Origin: a bacterium
GTDB taxonomy: Bacteria > Verrucomicrobiota > Verrucomicrobiia > Limisphaerales > UBA11358
NCBI GenBank assembly: GCA_021780375.1
Contig: JAJXYT010000190.1
Coordinates: forward strand, 1 to 38,872
Reading direction: 5' to 3'
DNA length: 38,872 bases
Part shown: positions 23,406-32,200 of the stretch, piece by piece
Numbering within the stretch: position 1 is the first letter of the stretch
Layout of the letters: each line of letters begins with the position of its first letter
Program-made: the position numbers and the translations under genes
Notes under the pieces: model-generated
Told to the model about the DNA's origin: nothing
The model's database searches: none
Seen by the model: only the letters and a program-made list of their open reading frames with translations

Positions 23406-25142
23406 TCAGTGGGATGAAGTCATCACGATGACTTGTTCCAACGTGGACACACCTTCCCGCGCGCGGTCCAACGCGACCATCCGCAACGTGCGCATGCCCT
23501 GGCTGATGGCCACCTTGGCCAGCTCACGCGTATTGGCGCGCGCAATGATGAGCTTGCGGATTTGATCGGAGACGGTCATGGCCTCGATGATGGCCATTCG
23601 TCCACTGTAGCCGGAATTTTTGCACCGTTCACAACCGCGCCCCCGGTACAACTGCAAACCGTTGAGCGCGGTGGGATCAATGCCGAGGTCTTCAAACATC
23701 TTCGGCGGATAGGTCATCGGCTCCTTGCAGTGCGGACAGATGCGGCGTACCAGGCGTTGGGCGCAGGAAAGGATCACGGAGGAGGAGATCAAAAACGGCG
23801 CGATGCCCATGTCATCCAGCCGGGCAATGGCGCCGGGCGCGTCATTGCAGTGCATGGTACTGAGGACCTGATGGCCGGTCAGCGCGGCTTCGATGGCGAT
23901 TTCAGCGGTCTCCGTGTCACGGATTTCCCCGATCATGATGATGTCCGGGTCCTGGCGGAGGATGGACCGCAACGCGTTGGCGAACGTCAGGCCGATCTCC
24001 TTTTTGGTGGGCACTTGATTGATGCCGGGAATTTGAAATTCCACCGGGTCTTCCACGGTGACGATGTTGTAGATGGGATTGTTGAGTTCGTTCAACGCGG
24101 AGTAAAGCGTGGTCGTCTTGCCGGAACCGGTCGGGCCGGTGACGAGAATCAAACCATGTGGCGCTTCAATGGCGTTTTTGAATTGTTTGAAGGTTTCGCC
24201 GTCCAGCCCGAGCTTGTCTATGCTGGCCGAAAGGTTGGTCTTGTCGAGCACGCGCAGCACGATTTTCTCGCCGTGCACGGTCGGCAGCACCGAAACGCGC
24301 AGATCATAGTCCTTGCCGCTCACGCGCACCCGCATGCGGCCGTCTTGCGGCAGGCGCCGTTCGGCGATGTCGAGGCTGCTCATGATTTTAAAGCGCGAGG
24401 CCAGGGCCAATTGCAACTGCTTGGGTGGAGGCGTGGCATCAATCAACACACCGTCAACGCGATAGCGTAGTCGCATGACTTTCTCAAACGGCTCCAAATG
24501 CACGTCGCTGGCATGGTCCTTGATGGCTTGGACGACGATCAGGTTGGCCAACTTGATCACCGGCGCCTCGCCACTGGAGGCGGCCAGCTGGTCAAGGTTG
24601 ACCTCTTCGAGGGTTTCCTTGATGGTTTCGATGGAAGCATCTTCTTCACTTTCACGCCGTTTTTCAGCGTCTTGAATGATGTCTTCCATGGAACCGCTCT
24701 TGGCGGAATCAATCGCCGCCAGCTTGTCGAGAATGACTTTCTCCGAGGCAATCAGGGGAGCGATTTCCAGACGGGTAAGCCGCTTGACGTCATCGAGCGC
24801 AAGCACATTCAACGGGTCGGCCATTGCCAGAAACAGCTTGTTTTCCAGCCGTGACACGGGAACCACCTTGTAATTATGCGCAGCGTCCCGCGGCAGCAAT
24901 TCGGCGATTTCAAGCGGGATAGTCAAACGGGCGAGGTTCACGGACGGCACGTTAAGGACACGGCCCATGGAAACCGTCAAATCCTGTTCGCTGACATAGG
25001 CTTTTTCGATAATCAATTTGACGAGTCGTGTGCCCCCCTTTTTTTGTTGCTCCAGCAGTGTTTCCACCTGTTGGGCAGTCAACAGCCCGTCTTCGACAAG
25101 GGCGTCGGCGATGCGTTCTCCGAATGATTTGACTTTGGCCAT
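23406..25142 (-). CDS. GspE/PilB-type secretion or pilus assembly ATPase
   Basis: 578 aa. An N-terminal MshEN domain (about 1-150) is followed by the hexameric secretion ATPase: Walker A GPTGSGKTT (336-344), the Asp box VTVEDPVEFQ (361-370), Walker B IIMIGEIRDTETAEIA (401-416), the His box LTGHQVLSTMHCND (421-434) and a zinc-binding tetracysteine (Cys469, Cys472, Cys504, Cys507). It powers type IV pilus or type II secretion pseudopilus assembly at the inner membrane. No other pilus gene is nearby except the TPR-MshEN gene 4 bp upstream, so pilus and secretion roles cannot be separated. Confidence 0.95.
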   Translation of the reverse strand: MAKVKSFGERIADALVEDGLLTAQQVETLLEQQKKGGTRLVKLIIEKAYVSEQDLTVSMGRVLNVPSVNLARLTIPLEIAELLPRDAAHNYKVVPVSRLENKLFLAMADPLNVLALDDVKRLTRLEIAPLIASEKVILDKLAAIDSAKSGSMEDIIQDAEKRRESEEDASIETIKETLEEVNLDQLAASSGEAPVIKLANLIVVQAIKDHASDVHLEPFEKVMRLRYRVDGVLIDATPPPKQLQLALASRFKIMSSLDIAERRLPQDGRMRVRVSGKDYDLRVSVLPTVHGEKIVLRVLDKTNLSASIDKLGLDGETFKQFKNAIEAPHGLILVTGPTGSGKTTTLYSALNELNNPIYNIVTVEDPVEFQIPGINQVPTKKEIGLTFANALRSILRQDPDIIMIGEIRDTETAEIAIEAALTGHQVLSTMHCNDAPGAIARLDDMGIAPFLISSSVILSCAQRLVRRICPHCKEPMTYPPKMFEDLGIDPTALNGLQLYRGRGCERCKNSGYSGRMAIIEAMTVSDQIRKLIIARANTRELAKVAISQGMRTLRMVALDRAREGVSTLEQVIVMTSSH

Positions 25143-25146
25143 GGCT

Positions 25147-26001
25147 TCAACGGAAGGCTTTGCGGATGTTTTGCATCAGTTCAGTCGGTGACGCCAGATA
25201 CCAGAGCAACCGGTTGGTGGTGGTTTCGGCCAGTTCCTTCGCCGCTTGCTGGTTGAACGGATTTGCGGTCGCCACCAGAATGGCCTTGCTCATCCGGTCG
25301 AAGGGCAACAGGCACCAACGCCGGCAAATGGCCATGGGAAATCCCCGCGCCATTTCCATGTCCACCTCATATTTATCCAGCGGCAAATAAGCCAGACGCG
25401 ACTTGTCGGACAGCAGTTTGAGGGATTTCTCGACCGGTAAAACACCTTTTTCTGAAAGTGCATTAATGAAGGGTTCGACCACGTCCGACGGCGCCTTGCT
25501 CAAGTCCGCCGAGCGCCACCATAAATCGAAATCGCCGGCATTGATGATGCGGCCCTCCACAAAAACCTTATGCATCGCCTTGCGGCCATCATCAATTCCC
25601 TCTGCCGCGTTTGACCGCGTCTTCTTTCTGAATCGCCCCGTGTCCGAAGACGGCGTCAGTGCCGTCGGCTCCACCCCCACGATTTGCTGAACCGCCACAT
25701 TGTTGGCCTTGTCTTCAATCTGCTTGAGTGCCGATTGCACATCGGCATCGTTCGGGCGCCTTTGCAACACTGTCTCGTATTCCAAAATCGCCGAGGAAAG
25801 TTGTCCCATTTGGAGGTAAGCCTGCGCAATGCGCTTGGAGGTGTTGATGACCTCCTGCTCGCGACCGAGTTTGGTATAAGCCTCTTTGAGAATCTCCAAC
25901 GACTGGCAATCGTTCGGCTGCGATTGCACAATAACCTCGAACATCTCAATTGTCTGTTGCAATTGAGCTTCTTCACTTGCATTTAACGTCGCTGTAGCCA
26001 T
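25147..26001 (-). CDS. TPR protein with C-terminal MshEN (GspE N-terminal) domain
   Basis: 284 aa. Residues about 8-100 are two to three TPR-like helical hairpins (FEVIVQSQPNDCQSLEILKE, AYLQMGQLSSAILEYETVLQ). A linker rich in Ser, Arg and Lys follows, and about 190-284 resembles the MshEN domain of GspE/PilB ATPases (LAYLPLDKYEVDMEMARGFPMAICRRWCLLPFDRMSKAILVATANPFNQQAAKEL). There is no ATPase domain. The start at 26001 (MATATLNASEE) is preferred; longer frames run back into the divergent debranching enzyme gene. It lies directly upstream of the ATPase, so it probably regulates or localises it; MshEN domains elsewhere bind cyclic di-GMP, which is only a possibility here. Confidence 0.85.
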   Translation of the reverse strand: MATATLNASEEAQLQQTIEMFEVIVQSQPNDCQSLEILKEAYTKLGREQEVINTSKRIAQAYLQMGQLSSAILEYETVLQRRPNDADVQSALKQIEDKANNVAVQQIVGVEPTALTPSSDTGRFRKKTRSNAAEGIDDGRKAMHKVFVEGRIINAGDFDLWWRSADLSKAPSDVVEPFINALSEKGVLPVEKSLKLLSDKSRLAYLPLDKYEVDMEMARGFPMAICRRWCLLPFDRMSKAILVATANPFNQQAAKELAETTTNRLLWYLASPTELMQNIRKAFR

Positions 26002-26190
26002 GCCTCGAAATTCGCCAACGCCATTCTCACCCAGCACATGCGGTAAGACATGTGTTTTCAGCAATTTTCCTGCCAGTTTGAACGTCGCTGGCAACGGACC
26101 CCTGCCAAAACCGCGTAAAGTGCCCCAATGTCCGGCCAAGGCGCTTTTGCGATTTATGTCCTCGCCGTTTCGTGCTAAAAAAAATCGCCA

Positions 26191-29100
26191 ATGGAACTGT
26201 CGATGCCATCCATGACACCCGCACCGGGTGAACGCCTGGTGCGTTTCGTCGGTGATCAAATTCGTTTCACGTTGCGCGCTGGCGGTCCATGCCCCAAACC
26301 GGCCCGGGCGGATGATGCCCACCGCCGTTGGCGGGGCTTGCTCCGCACCAATCTTGGCCGCGGCAGCGCGCGTCGTCGTGAAATCATCGCCGCCCACGCC
26401 GGCGGAGTGGGTCATGCCGGAACTTCCTGGCACGACCTGCCGATGATAAAAAACGGCGGCGCCTGGGAAATCGCATTGCCGCTCGCCGAGGTTGGTTTCT
26501 TCAAGGCCAAACCTTACTTACTGGACGCCCAAGGCTGGCAGCACTGGCCCGCCGGCCCCGATGTCGGCATCAGCGTTCATCCCGATTTTTGCCGCACCGC
26601 CAATGTTATTTATGGCGCCTTCACCCGGCTGTTCGGGGTCACCCGCACCGCCGCGACTGCGGTGGATGCACAATTGAATTTTCAACTTAACCCCCTCGAC
26701 GCCCAGGGTTATGCCGTCATTCCACCCTCTGGAAAATTGCGCGACCTGGCGCGGCAGTTGCCGCACATCGTACAGACGCTCGGCTGCCGCATCCTGCACT
26801 TGCTGCCGGTGCTCCCGACCCCGACCACCTACGCGCGGTTCGGACGGTTCGGCAGCCCGTATGCTGCGCTCGATTTGACGGCGATTGACCCGGCGCTCGC
26901 TGAATTCGATCATCGCACCACGGCCATTGACCAGTTTTGCGAACTCACCTCCGCGGCGCATGCGCTGGGGGCGCTGGTCTTTCTCGATAGCGTCATTAAC
27001 CACACCGGCTGGGGCGCAGTCCTGCAGGAAAATCATCCCGAGTTTTTCTTGCGGAATCCGGACGGCACCTTCGCGAGTCCCGGCGCCTGGGGCGTTACGT
27101 GGGGTGACCTCGTGGAATTGAAACAGGACAACGTTGCGCTTTGGGATATCATCGCCGGTGCGCTGCTGACCTGGTGCCGGCGTGGTGTTGACGGGTTTCG
27201 GTGCGATGCCGGTTACAAAATCCCCGTGCCGGCCTGGCAATATATCATCGCCCGGGTGCAGGAGGAATTCCCCGAAACCGTTTTTTTGCTCGAAGGATTG
27301 GGGGGTTCCTGGGAAGCCACCGAAAACCTGCTTACGGAAGGCGGTATGCAGTGGGCTTACTCCGAATTGTTCCAGAATCATTCCGGACCGGAGGTGGCGA
27401 ATTATCTCGACTATGCCTTGCACCAAAGCGCGCGCGGCGGGCTCTATGTACATTACAGTGAAACGCATGACAACGACCGCCTGGCCAAACGCGGCCGGGC
27501 CTGGTCACTGTTGCGCAATCGCCTTTGCGCGCTGACGAGCCTGAGCGGCGGGTTTGGCTTTACCTGCGGCGTCGAATGGCTGGCCGCCGAAAAAATCAAG
27601 GTTCACGATTGTACCGGGCTGTCGTGGGACAGCCCCGACAACCTCGTTCCCGAGCTGGCGCGCTTGAACCAACTGCTCGCCGACCATCCCTGCTTCTTCG
27701 ATGGCGCAAAACTCACGCGTTTGAGCGCGTCGGATTCGCCGGTTTATGCCCTGTTGCGCGAATCCGCCGAAGGCAAGGATGCGATGCTCGTACTGGTGAA
27801 CACCGACGTTGAAAAGGAAGAGTCAATCATAATCACACACTCCGAACCAGGAATCCCAAACTGTGAATTTGAGTTGCTCGGCCAATCCCCGCCAAAAACC
27901 GCCGCGGCGGGCGGCCAAGTCACCTACACGCTTCCGGCGGGGGCGTGTTATTGCCTGGCGCCGACCTCGAAACCGCTGGGTTTGAGCGGTGACGACTACC
28001 GGCGCGCCCGCGCCCAGGCCGCCTGGGCGGTAGAAGCCTTGAACAAGGCCGTGCCCGCTGAAATTTCCGACGGCTTTGACTGGCGCCGACTGGCCGAACA
28101 GGTGGAACGCTCGCCTGAAAATTTTCTCGCCGCCGCCGCCGAATTTGCCGCGCGTGGCGGAAAAACGCCGCTGTCCCAATTGCTGTCCGACTGCGAAACG
28201 CGGCAAATTTTTCGTCGCGTTGCCCGGTGGACGTTGCTCGATCATCGCCGGATTACACCTGTGCCCCCCGGCCATTGGCTGTTGATTGAAGACAGCGCCC
28301 CGTTTCGAGCCGCGCTGGCAGTCCGCCATGGGAATGGGCCGGGGCAAACACCGCAACATGCCCGATCTATTGTTGTGCGAAACAACCACATCGCCTGTTT
28401 TCCCCCGCAGTCGAATGCTGCTGATGCCGAATTGGTTTTGGAGCGTTACGGCGCGACTTCACAAAGGGTTTCCGCCGCCATTCGTTTCCTTCCGGCAGAA
28501 CCGGAATCCAAAATCCAACATCCAAAACCGGGAGATCTTGTCCTGTTGACCAACGGCATCGGCGGCATGGCGCGTCTTTGTGTGGATTTGGGGCGGGTGA
28601 ATTCGAAATACGATTGCGTCCTGGGGGCAAATTTGCATCCGCGCGTGCCCGTGGACCGTCATGTCTTTGTCAAACGCACCCGCGCCTGGGTGAATGCCGA
28701 CGGTTTCATCTCGCCGCTTGACGCAAAAAACCTGTCGTGGTTCACAACCGGTTCCCCGGCAGTCTGGCAATTTGTCGCCGATGCCGGCGACGGGCGCACC
28801 GTGGAAATCGAGTTGCGCGCCGAAATGCTCGCGGGGAAAAACACGACGGTCTTTCAGTTCAATCGTCCAGCCGCCGGGCGCGCCATGGGCAAACAATTGC
28901 CCGCCGAGGCCGACGTTCGCCTGACCGTGCGGTTTGACATCGAGGACCGGAATTTCCATTGGGAAACCAAACGCAATGGCGGCGCCGATTATCATTTTTC
29001 GACGAACACCCACGAACTCCAGGCCCAGGACCCAAAAATAAAAACCCCGATCGGTTTTGCCTTCACGCCCGCGCCCGACCGCCAATTGCGCGTTTTGGCA

Positions 29101-30576
29101 AAGACCGGCGAATATCATCCCCAGCCGGAGTGGTGTGAAAACATTCCGCATCCGGTTGAGCAAAGCCGCGGCCTGGCCGGCAGCGGTGACGCTTACAGCC
29201 CGGGCTGGTTTGAAATTCCATTGCCCAAAGGCGCAAACGTTACCCTCGTGGTAACCGCAGAGCCGGATGAATCCCCTCCCCTGACCTCCGGCCACCCTCT
29301 CCCCCCCCTGCGGGGAGAGGGACGGGACGAGGGGCGCGTTCAAAAAAATAACTTTGAACGACGACTTCTCGATGCCGCAAAACAATTCGTCGTCCGCCGC
29401 GACCAGGGCAAAACGGTCATTGCCGGCTATCCCTGGTTTTTGGATTGGGGGAGGGATACGCTCGTCTGTGCGCGCGGTTTGTTAGCCGCCGGAATGACTG
29501 AAGACGTCAGGCAGATCCTGCTCACGTTTGCCAGGTTCGAGCAGGACGGTACGCTGCCCAACGCAATCTATGGCGACAACGCTTCGAACCGCGACACGTC
29601 TGATGCGCCGCTGTGGTTGGCCATGGCGTGCGCGGACTTTTCACAGGTCGCACCTCACGATTTTTATTCAACGCCGGTGGATGCCCATCGCACCCTCCGC
29701 GACGTGCTGGCCAGCATCGCGCAAAATTATTCGTGTGGCACTCCCAACGGCATTCGCATGGACGCGGATTCAGCGTTGATCTGGAGCCCGAGCCATTTCA
29801 CGTGGATGGACACAAACCATCCCGCCGGCACACCGCGCGAGGGTTATCCGGTGGAAATCCAGGCGTTGTGGATTCGATTGCTGCGCCAGCTCGAAAAAAA
29901 TTCAACACCCGCTGAACAAAAGAAATGGGGCGGCCTGGCCGATCGCGCGACCGCGTCGTTTGAAAAACTATTCTGGCTGGAAGAGCGGGGCTGGTTTGCC
30001 GACGTGCTGTTCGCGGAGTCACGTGTCCTCGCGCGCGATGCCGCGCCGAGTGACGCACTGCGCAGCAACTGCCTTTTCCCCGTGAGCCTTGGCCTGGCAA
30101 CCGGTGAACGGGCCAAACGCTGTGTTGAAGCAGTACAAACCTATCTGCTTGTGCCCGGCGCCTTGCGCACGCTCGCTCCGCTGCCCGTATCCGTGCCATT
30201 GCCGATCCATGGCAATAGTAACGGTGAACTTTTGAATAATCCCGCCGAGCCGTATTGGCCGCATTACGAAGGCGACGAGGACACGCGCCGCAAACCGGCC
30301 TATCACAACGGCACGGCGTGGACCTGGACGTTTCCGCATTTTTGTGAAGCACTGGCGCGCGCGTGGGATTTTGCGCCGGAAGCGGTCGCAACGGCGAAGG
30401 TGTATCTGGGCAGCATGGAGCAATTAATGGACGAAGGCTGCCTCGGCCAGATTCCTGAAATTCTTGATGGCGATGCGCCGCATACCCGGCGCGGCTGCGA
30501 CGCGCAGGCGTGGGGTGTGACCGAAACTCTGCGCGTGTGGAAATTATTGAATTCGCCCGGCACGCGGGCAAAATAG
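26191..30576 (+). CDS. Two-domain glycogen debranching enzyme (GH13 plus GH133)
   Basis: 1461 aa. A beta-sandwich-like N-terminus (1-150) precedes a GH13 domain with all four signature regions: FLDSVINH (264-271), GFRCDAGYK with nucleophile Asp339, FLLEGLG with Glu368, and ETHDND with His426-Asp427. A middle region (about 770-1025) resembles the GDE N-terminal domain, and about 1055-1455 is the GDE C-terminal alpha/alpha barrel with AGYPWFLDWGRDT (1078-1090), NAIYGDN and HNGTAWTWTFPHF. This combination mirrors the eukaryotic enzyme, with 4-alpha-glucanotransferase and amylo-1,6-glucosidase activities in one chain. Two short repeat elements are translated within it. It ends 4 bp before rfaE2. 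Confidence 0.92.
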   Translation: MELSMPSMTPAPGERLVRFVGDQIRFTLRAGGPCPKPARADDAHRRWRGLLRTNLGRGSARRREIIAAHAGGVGHAGTSWHDLPMIKNGGAWEIALPLAEVGFFKAKPYLLDAQGWQHWPAGPDVGISVHPDFCRTANVIYGAFTRLFGVTRTAATAVDAQLNFQLNPLDAQGYAVIPPSGKLRDLARQLPHIVQTLGCRILHLLPVLPTPTTYARFGRFGSPYAALDLTAIDPALAEFDHRTTAIDQFCELTSAAHALGALVFLDSVINHTGWGAVLQENHPEFFLRNPDGTFASPGAWGVTWGDLVELKQDNVALWDIIAGALLTWCRRGVDGFRCDAGYKIPVPAWQYIIARVQEEFPETVFLLEGLGGSWEATENLLTEGGMQWAYSELFQNHSGPEVANYLDYALHQSARGGLYVHYSETHDNDRLAKRGRAWSLLRNRLCALTSLSGGFGFTCGVEWLAAEKIKVHDCTGLSWDSPDNLVPELARLNQLLADHPCFFDGAKLTRLSASDSPVYALLRESAEGKDAMLVLVNTDVEKEESIIITHSEPGIPNCEFELLGQSPPKTAAAGGQVTYTLPAGACYCLAPTSKPLGLSGDDYRRARAQAAWAVEALNKAVPAEISDGFDWRRLAEQVERSPENFLAAAAEFAARGGKTPLSQLLSDCETRQIFRRVARWTLLDHRRITPVPPGHWLLIEDSAPFRAALAVRHGNGPGQTPQHARSIVVRNNHIACFPPQSNAADAELVLERYGATSQRVSAAIRFLPAEPESKIQHPKPGDLVLLTNGIGGMARLCVDLGRVNSKYDCVLGANLHPRVPVDRHVFVKRTRAWVNADGFISPLDAKNLSWFTTGSPAVWQFVADAGDGRTVEIELRAEMLAGKNTTVFQFNRPAAGRAMGKQLPAEADVRLTVRFDIEDRNFHWETKRNGGADYHFSTNTHELQAQDPKIKTPIGFAFTPAPDRQLRVLAKTGEYHPQPEWCENIPHPVEQSRGLAGSGDAYSPGWFEIPLPKGANVTLVVTAEPDESPPLTSGHPLPPLRGEGRDEGRVQKNNFERRLLDAAKQFVVRRDQGKTVIAGYPWFLDWGRDTLVCARGLLAAGMTEDVRQILLTFARFEQDGTLPNAIYGDNASNRDTSDAPLWLAMACADFSQVAPHDFYSTPVDAHRTLRDVLASIAQNYSCGTPNGIRMDADSALIWSPSHFTWMDTNHPAGTPREGYPVEIQALWIRLLRQLEKNSTPAEQKKWGGLADRATASFEKLFWLEERGWFADVLFAESRVLARDAAPSDALRSNCLFPVSLGLATGERAKRCVEAVQTYLLVPGALRTLAPLPVSVPLPIHGNSNGELLNNPAEPYWPHYEGDEDTRRKPAYHNGTAWTWTFPHFCEALARAWDFAPEAVATAKVYLGSMEQLMDEGCLGQIPEILDGDAPHTRRGCDAQAWGVTETLRVWKLLNSPGTRAK
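28500..28531. repeat. ATCCAAAATCC-type repeat inside the debranching enzyme gene
   Basis: ATCCAAAATCC and AACATCCAAAAC units encode residues 772-780 (ESKIQHPKP), in a linker before the GDE N-terminal-like region. The sequence resembles intergenic AAAATCCAAAATCC repeats and lies between recognisable domains, so it looks like a small in-frame insertion. Confidence 0.4.
29272..29340. repeat. REP-like palindromic element translated in frame
   Basis: CCCTCTCCCC (29295-29304) and GGGGAGAGGG (29312-29321) form a perfect 10-bp stem with a 7-nt loop, within a CCTCCCCTGACC...GGGACGAGGGGCGCG context typical of intergenic REP-like elements. It encodes residues 1028-1050, a Pro/Arg/Gly-rich linker (SPPLTSGHPLPPLRGEGR) directly before the GH133 domain. 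The frame is kept. Confidence 0.65.
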
Positions 30577-30580
30577 CAAC

Positions 30581-31066
30581 GTGAACTTCCGCGATAAGCT
30601 CATCGGCCGGGACCAATTGCCGGCCTGGCGCACGGCTCTGCGTGCCGCGGGCAAAAAACTGGTCGTGACCAACGGCTGTTTTGACCTTCTCCATCTGGGC
30701 CACATAAGTTATCTGGAATCGGCCCGTAACCTCGGTGACGCCCTGCTCGTCGGGCTGAACGGCGACGACTCGGCGCGGCAATTGAAGGGTGAGGGCCGAC
30801 CGGTGAATGCGGCAGCGGATCGGGCCGCCGTTTTGGCTGCGTTGGCCAGTGTGGATGGTGTTTGCATTTTTGCGGAAAAGACCGCCGTGAAATTTCTGGC
30901 AACGGCCCAACCGGATATTTACGTCAAAGGCGGCGATTACACGCCGGACACGCTGAATCAGGACGAACGCCGCACGGTTGAATCCGCCGGCGGAAAAATC
31001 GTGATGATTCCGTTTGTCCCCGGCAAATCCACGACGGCGTTGCTGGAAAAGATTTCGCGGTTGTGA
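30581..31066 (+). CDS. rfaE2: D-glycero-beta-D-manno-heptose 1-phosphate adenylyltransferase
   Basis: 161 aa with a GTG start. TNGCFDLLHLGHISYLESAR (30-49) carries the HLGH nucleotidyltransferase motif; YVKGGDYTPDTL and VMIPFVPGKSTTALLEKI are the usual C-terminal signature of the adenylyltransferase half of HldE. The kinase half is absent, so this is the stand-alone form that makes ADP-heptose for LPS core. It starts 4 bp after the debranching enzyme and its stop overlaps the next gene (GTGA). Confidence 0.94.
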   Translation: MNFRDKLIGRDQLPAWRTALRAAGKKLVVTNGCFDLLHLGHISYLESARNLGDALLVGLNGDDSARQLKGEGRPVNAAADRAAVLAALASVDGVCIFAEKTAVKFLATAQPDIYVKGGDYTPDTLNQDERRTVESAGGKIVMIPFVPGKSTTALLEKISRL

Positions 31067-32127
31067 AAATTCTGGTCATTTCCCTTGCCGGTATCGGCGA
31101 CACACTCATCGCCACACCGTTCATCCGCGAGTTGCGCGAGAATTTTCCCGACGTGACGATTGACGCGCTGGTAAGATGGCCGGGGGCGAAGGATTTGCTG
31201 GAACACAATCCCAACGTCAACCGCGTGTTCCAGAAAGACCTGATGACGTGTGGCCTGTTGGAGGTACTGCGCTTGTTCCGGTTGCTGCGGCGGGAACATT
31301 ACCAGCTTTCCATCAACACGCACCCGCAGGGCCCGAGGCTCTATCGTGTGGCCGCGTGGCTGGCGGGTGCGGACGTGCGCATCAGCCATGAATATGAACG
31401 CTTCACCTGGCTCGACCGGTTGCTCATCACCGGCACGTTGCCGCAGGATTATTCCCGGCACTCGATTGAAAATAATTCTGACGTGCTGCCATTGATTGGC
31501 GCAAAGAAAAAACTGGCGTCGCCGGAAATGGAATTTTTTCTCGAATCGGGCGATGAGCGGTTGGCGGACGATTTTCTGGCAAAACACAAATTATCCGGCC
31601 AAAACCTTCTTGGCATCCACGTCGGCTCCGGCGGAACCAAGAATCTCCGGCTCAAACGCTGGCCGCTGAAAAACTACGCTGGCCTGGTACGGCGGTTGAA
31701 CCAGAAACGTCCGGACCTCCGCATCCTGCTTTTCGGCGGGCCGGAGGAAATCAACGACCAGCCGGTGGTACTGGCGCAGGCGAACCACGATTTGACGGTG
31801 GAAGTCAAAACCCAAAATTTGCGGCAGACGGCGGCGTTGATGAAGCGGTGCAGCGCGTTCCTGAGCGTGGACACGGTGCTCATGCACGTCGCGGCGGCAA
31901 TGAAAGTCCCCAACCAGATTGTCATCGAAGCGCCGACGCTGAACCCAACGAATCTGCCTTATGGCCATCCCTTTACGCTGGTAAAAAATCCCGCCGTGGC
32001 AGGGCGGAATCTGGATTACTACCGTTACGATGGCGGCGATATCAAAGGCACGCGCGAAGAATTGCTGGCGTGTATGGCGTCCATCACCATCGAAAACGTC
32101 TACGACACAGTGACGCGGCTGATTTAG
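31063..32127 (+). CDS. Glycosyltransferase family 9, heptosyltransferase-like
   Basis: 354 aa, GTG start overlapping the rfaE2 stop. The N-terminal Rossmann domain begins KILVISLAGIGDTLIATPFIRELRENFP, the GT9 signature; the C-terminal domain has LGIHVGSGGTKNLRLKRWPLKNYAGLVRRL and SVDTVLMHVAAAMKVPNQIVI, where the heptosyltransferase GDS/TG motif is replaced by SVDT. It probably transfers an ADP-heptose-derived residue to LPS core at the inner membrane. Coupling to rfaE2 supports this. Confidence 0.9.
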   Translation: MKILVISLAGIGDTLIATPFIRELRENFPDVTIDALVRWPGAKDLLEHNPNVNRVFQKDLMTCGLLEVLRLFRLLRREHYQLSINTHPQGPRLYRVAAWLAGADVRISHEYERFTWLDRLLITGTLPQDYSRHSIENNSDVLPLIGAKKKLASPEMEFFLESGDERLADDFLAKHKLSGQNLLGIHVGSGGTKNLRLKRWPLKNYAGLVRRLNQKRPDLRILLFGGPEEINDQPVVLAQANHDLTVEVKTQNLRQTAALMKRCSAFLSVDTVLMHVAAAMKVPNQIVIEAPTLNPTNLPYGHPFTLVKNPAVAGRNLDYYRYDGGDIKGTREELLACMASITIENVYDTVTRLI

Positions 32128-32139
32128 ATTTTCGATTTT

Positions 32140-32179
32140 CGATTTACGCCGGCGGAAATTCAGGTGGCCTCGTAAATCG
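32140..32179. terminator. Inverted repeat between convergent genes
   Basis: CGATTTACG (32140-32148) and CGTAAATCG (32171-32179) form a 9-bp stem between the convergent GT9 and transaldolase genes, with a T-rich stretch on the plus side (GATTTTCGATTTTCG) and ATTTTTAC beyond. It probably ends transcription from both directions. The GATTTTCGATTT/TCGTAAATC wording also resembles a dispersed intergenic repeat. Confidence 0.45.
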
Positions 32180-32200
32180 TAATTCGCATGTCGTAAATTT

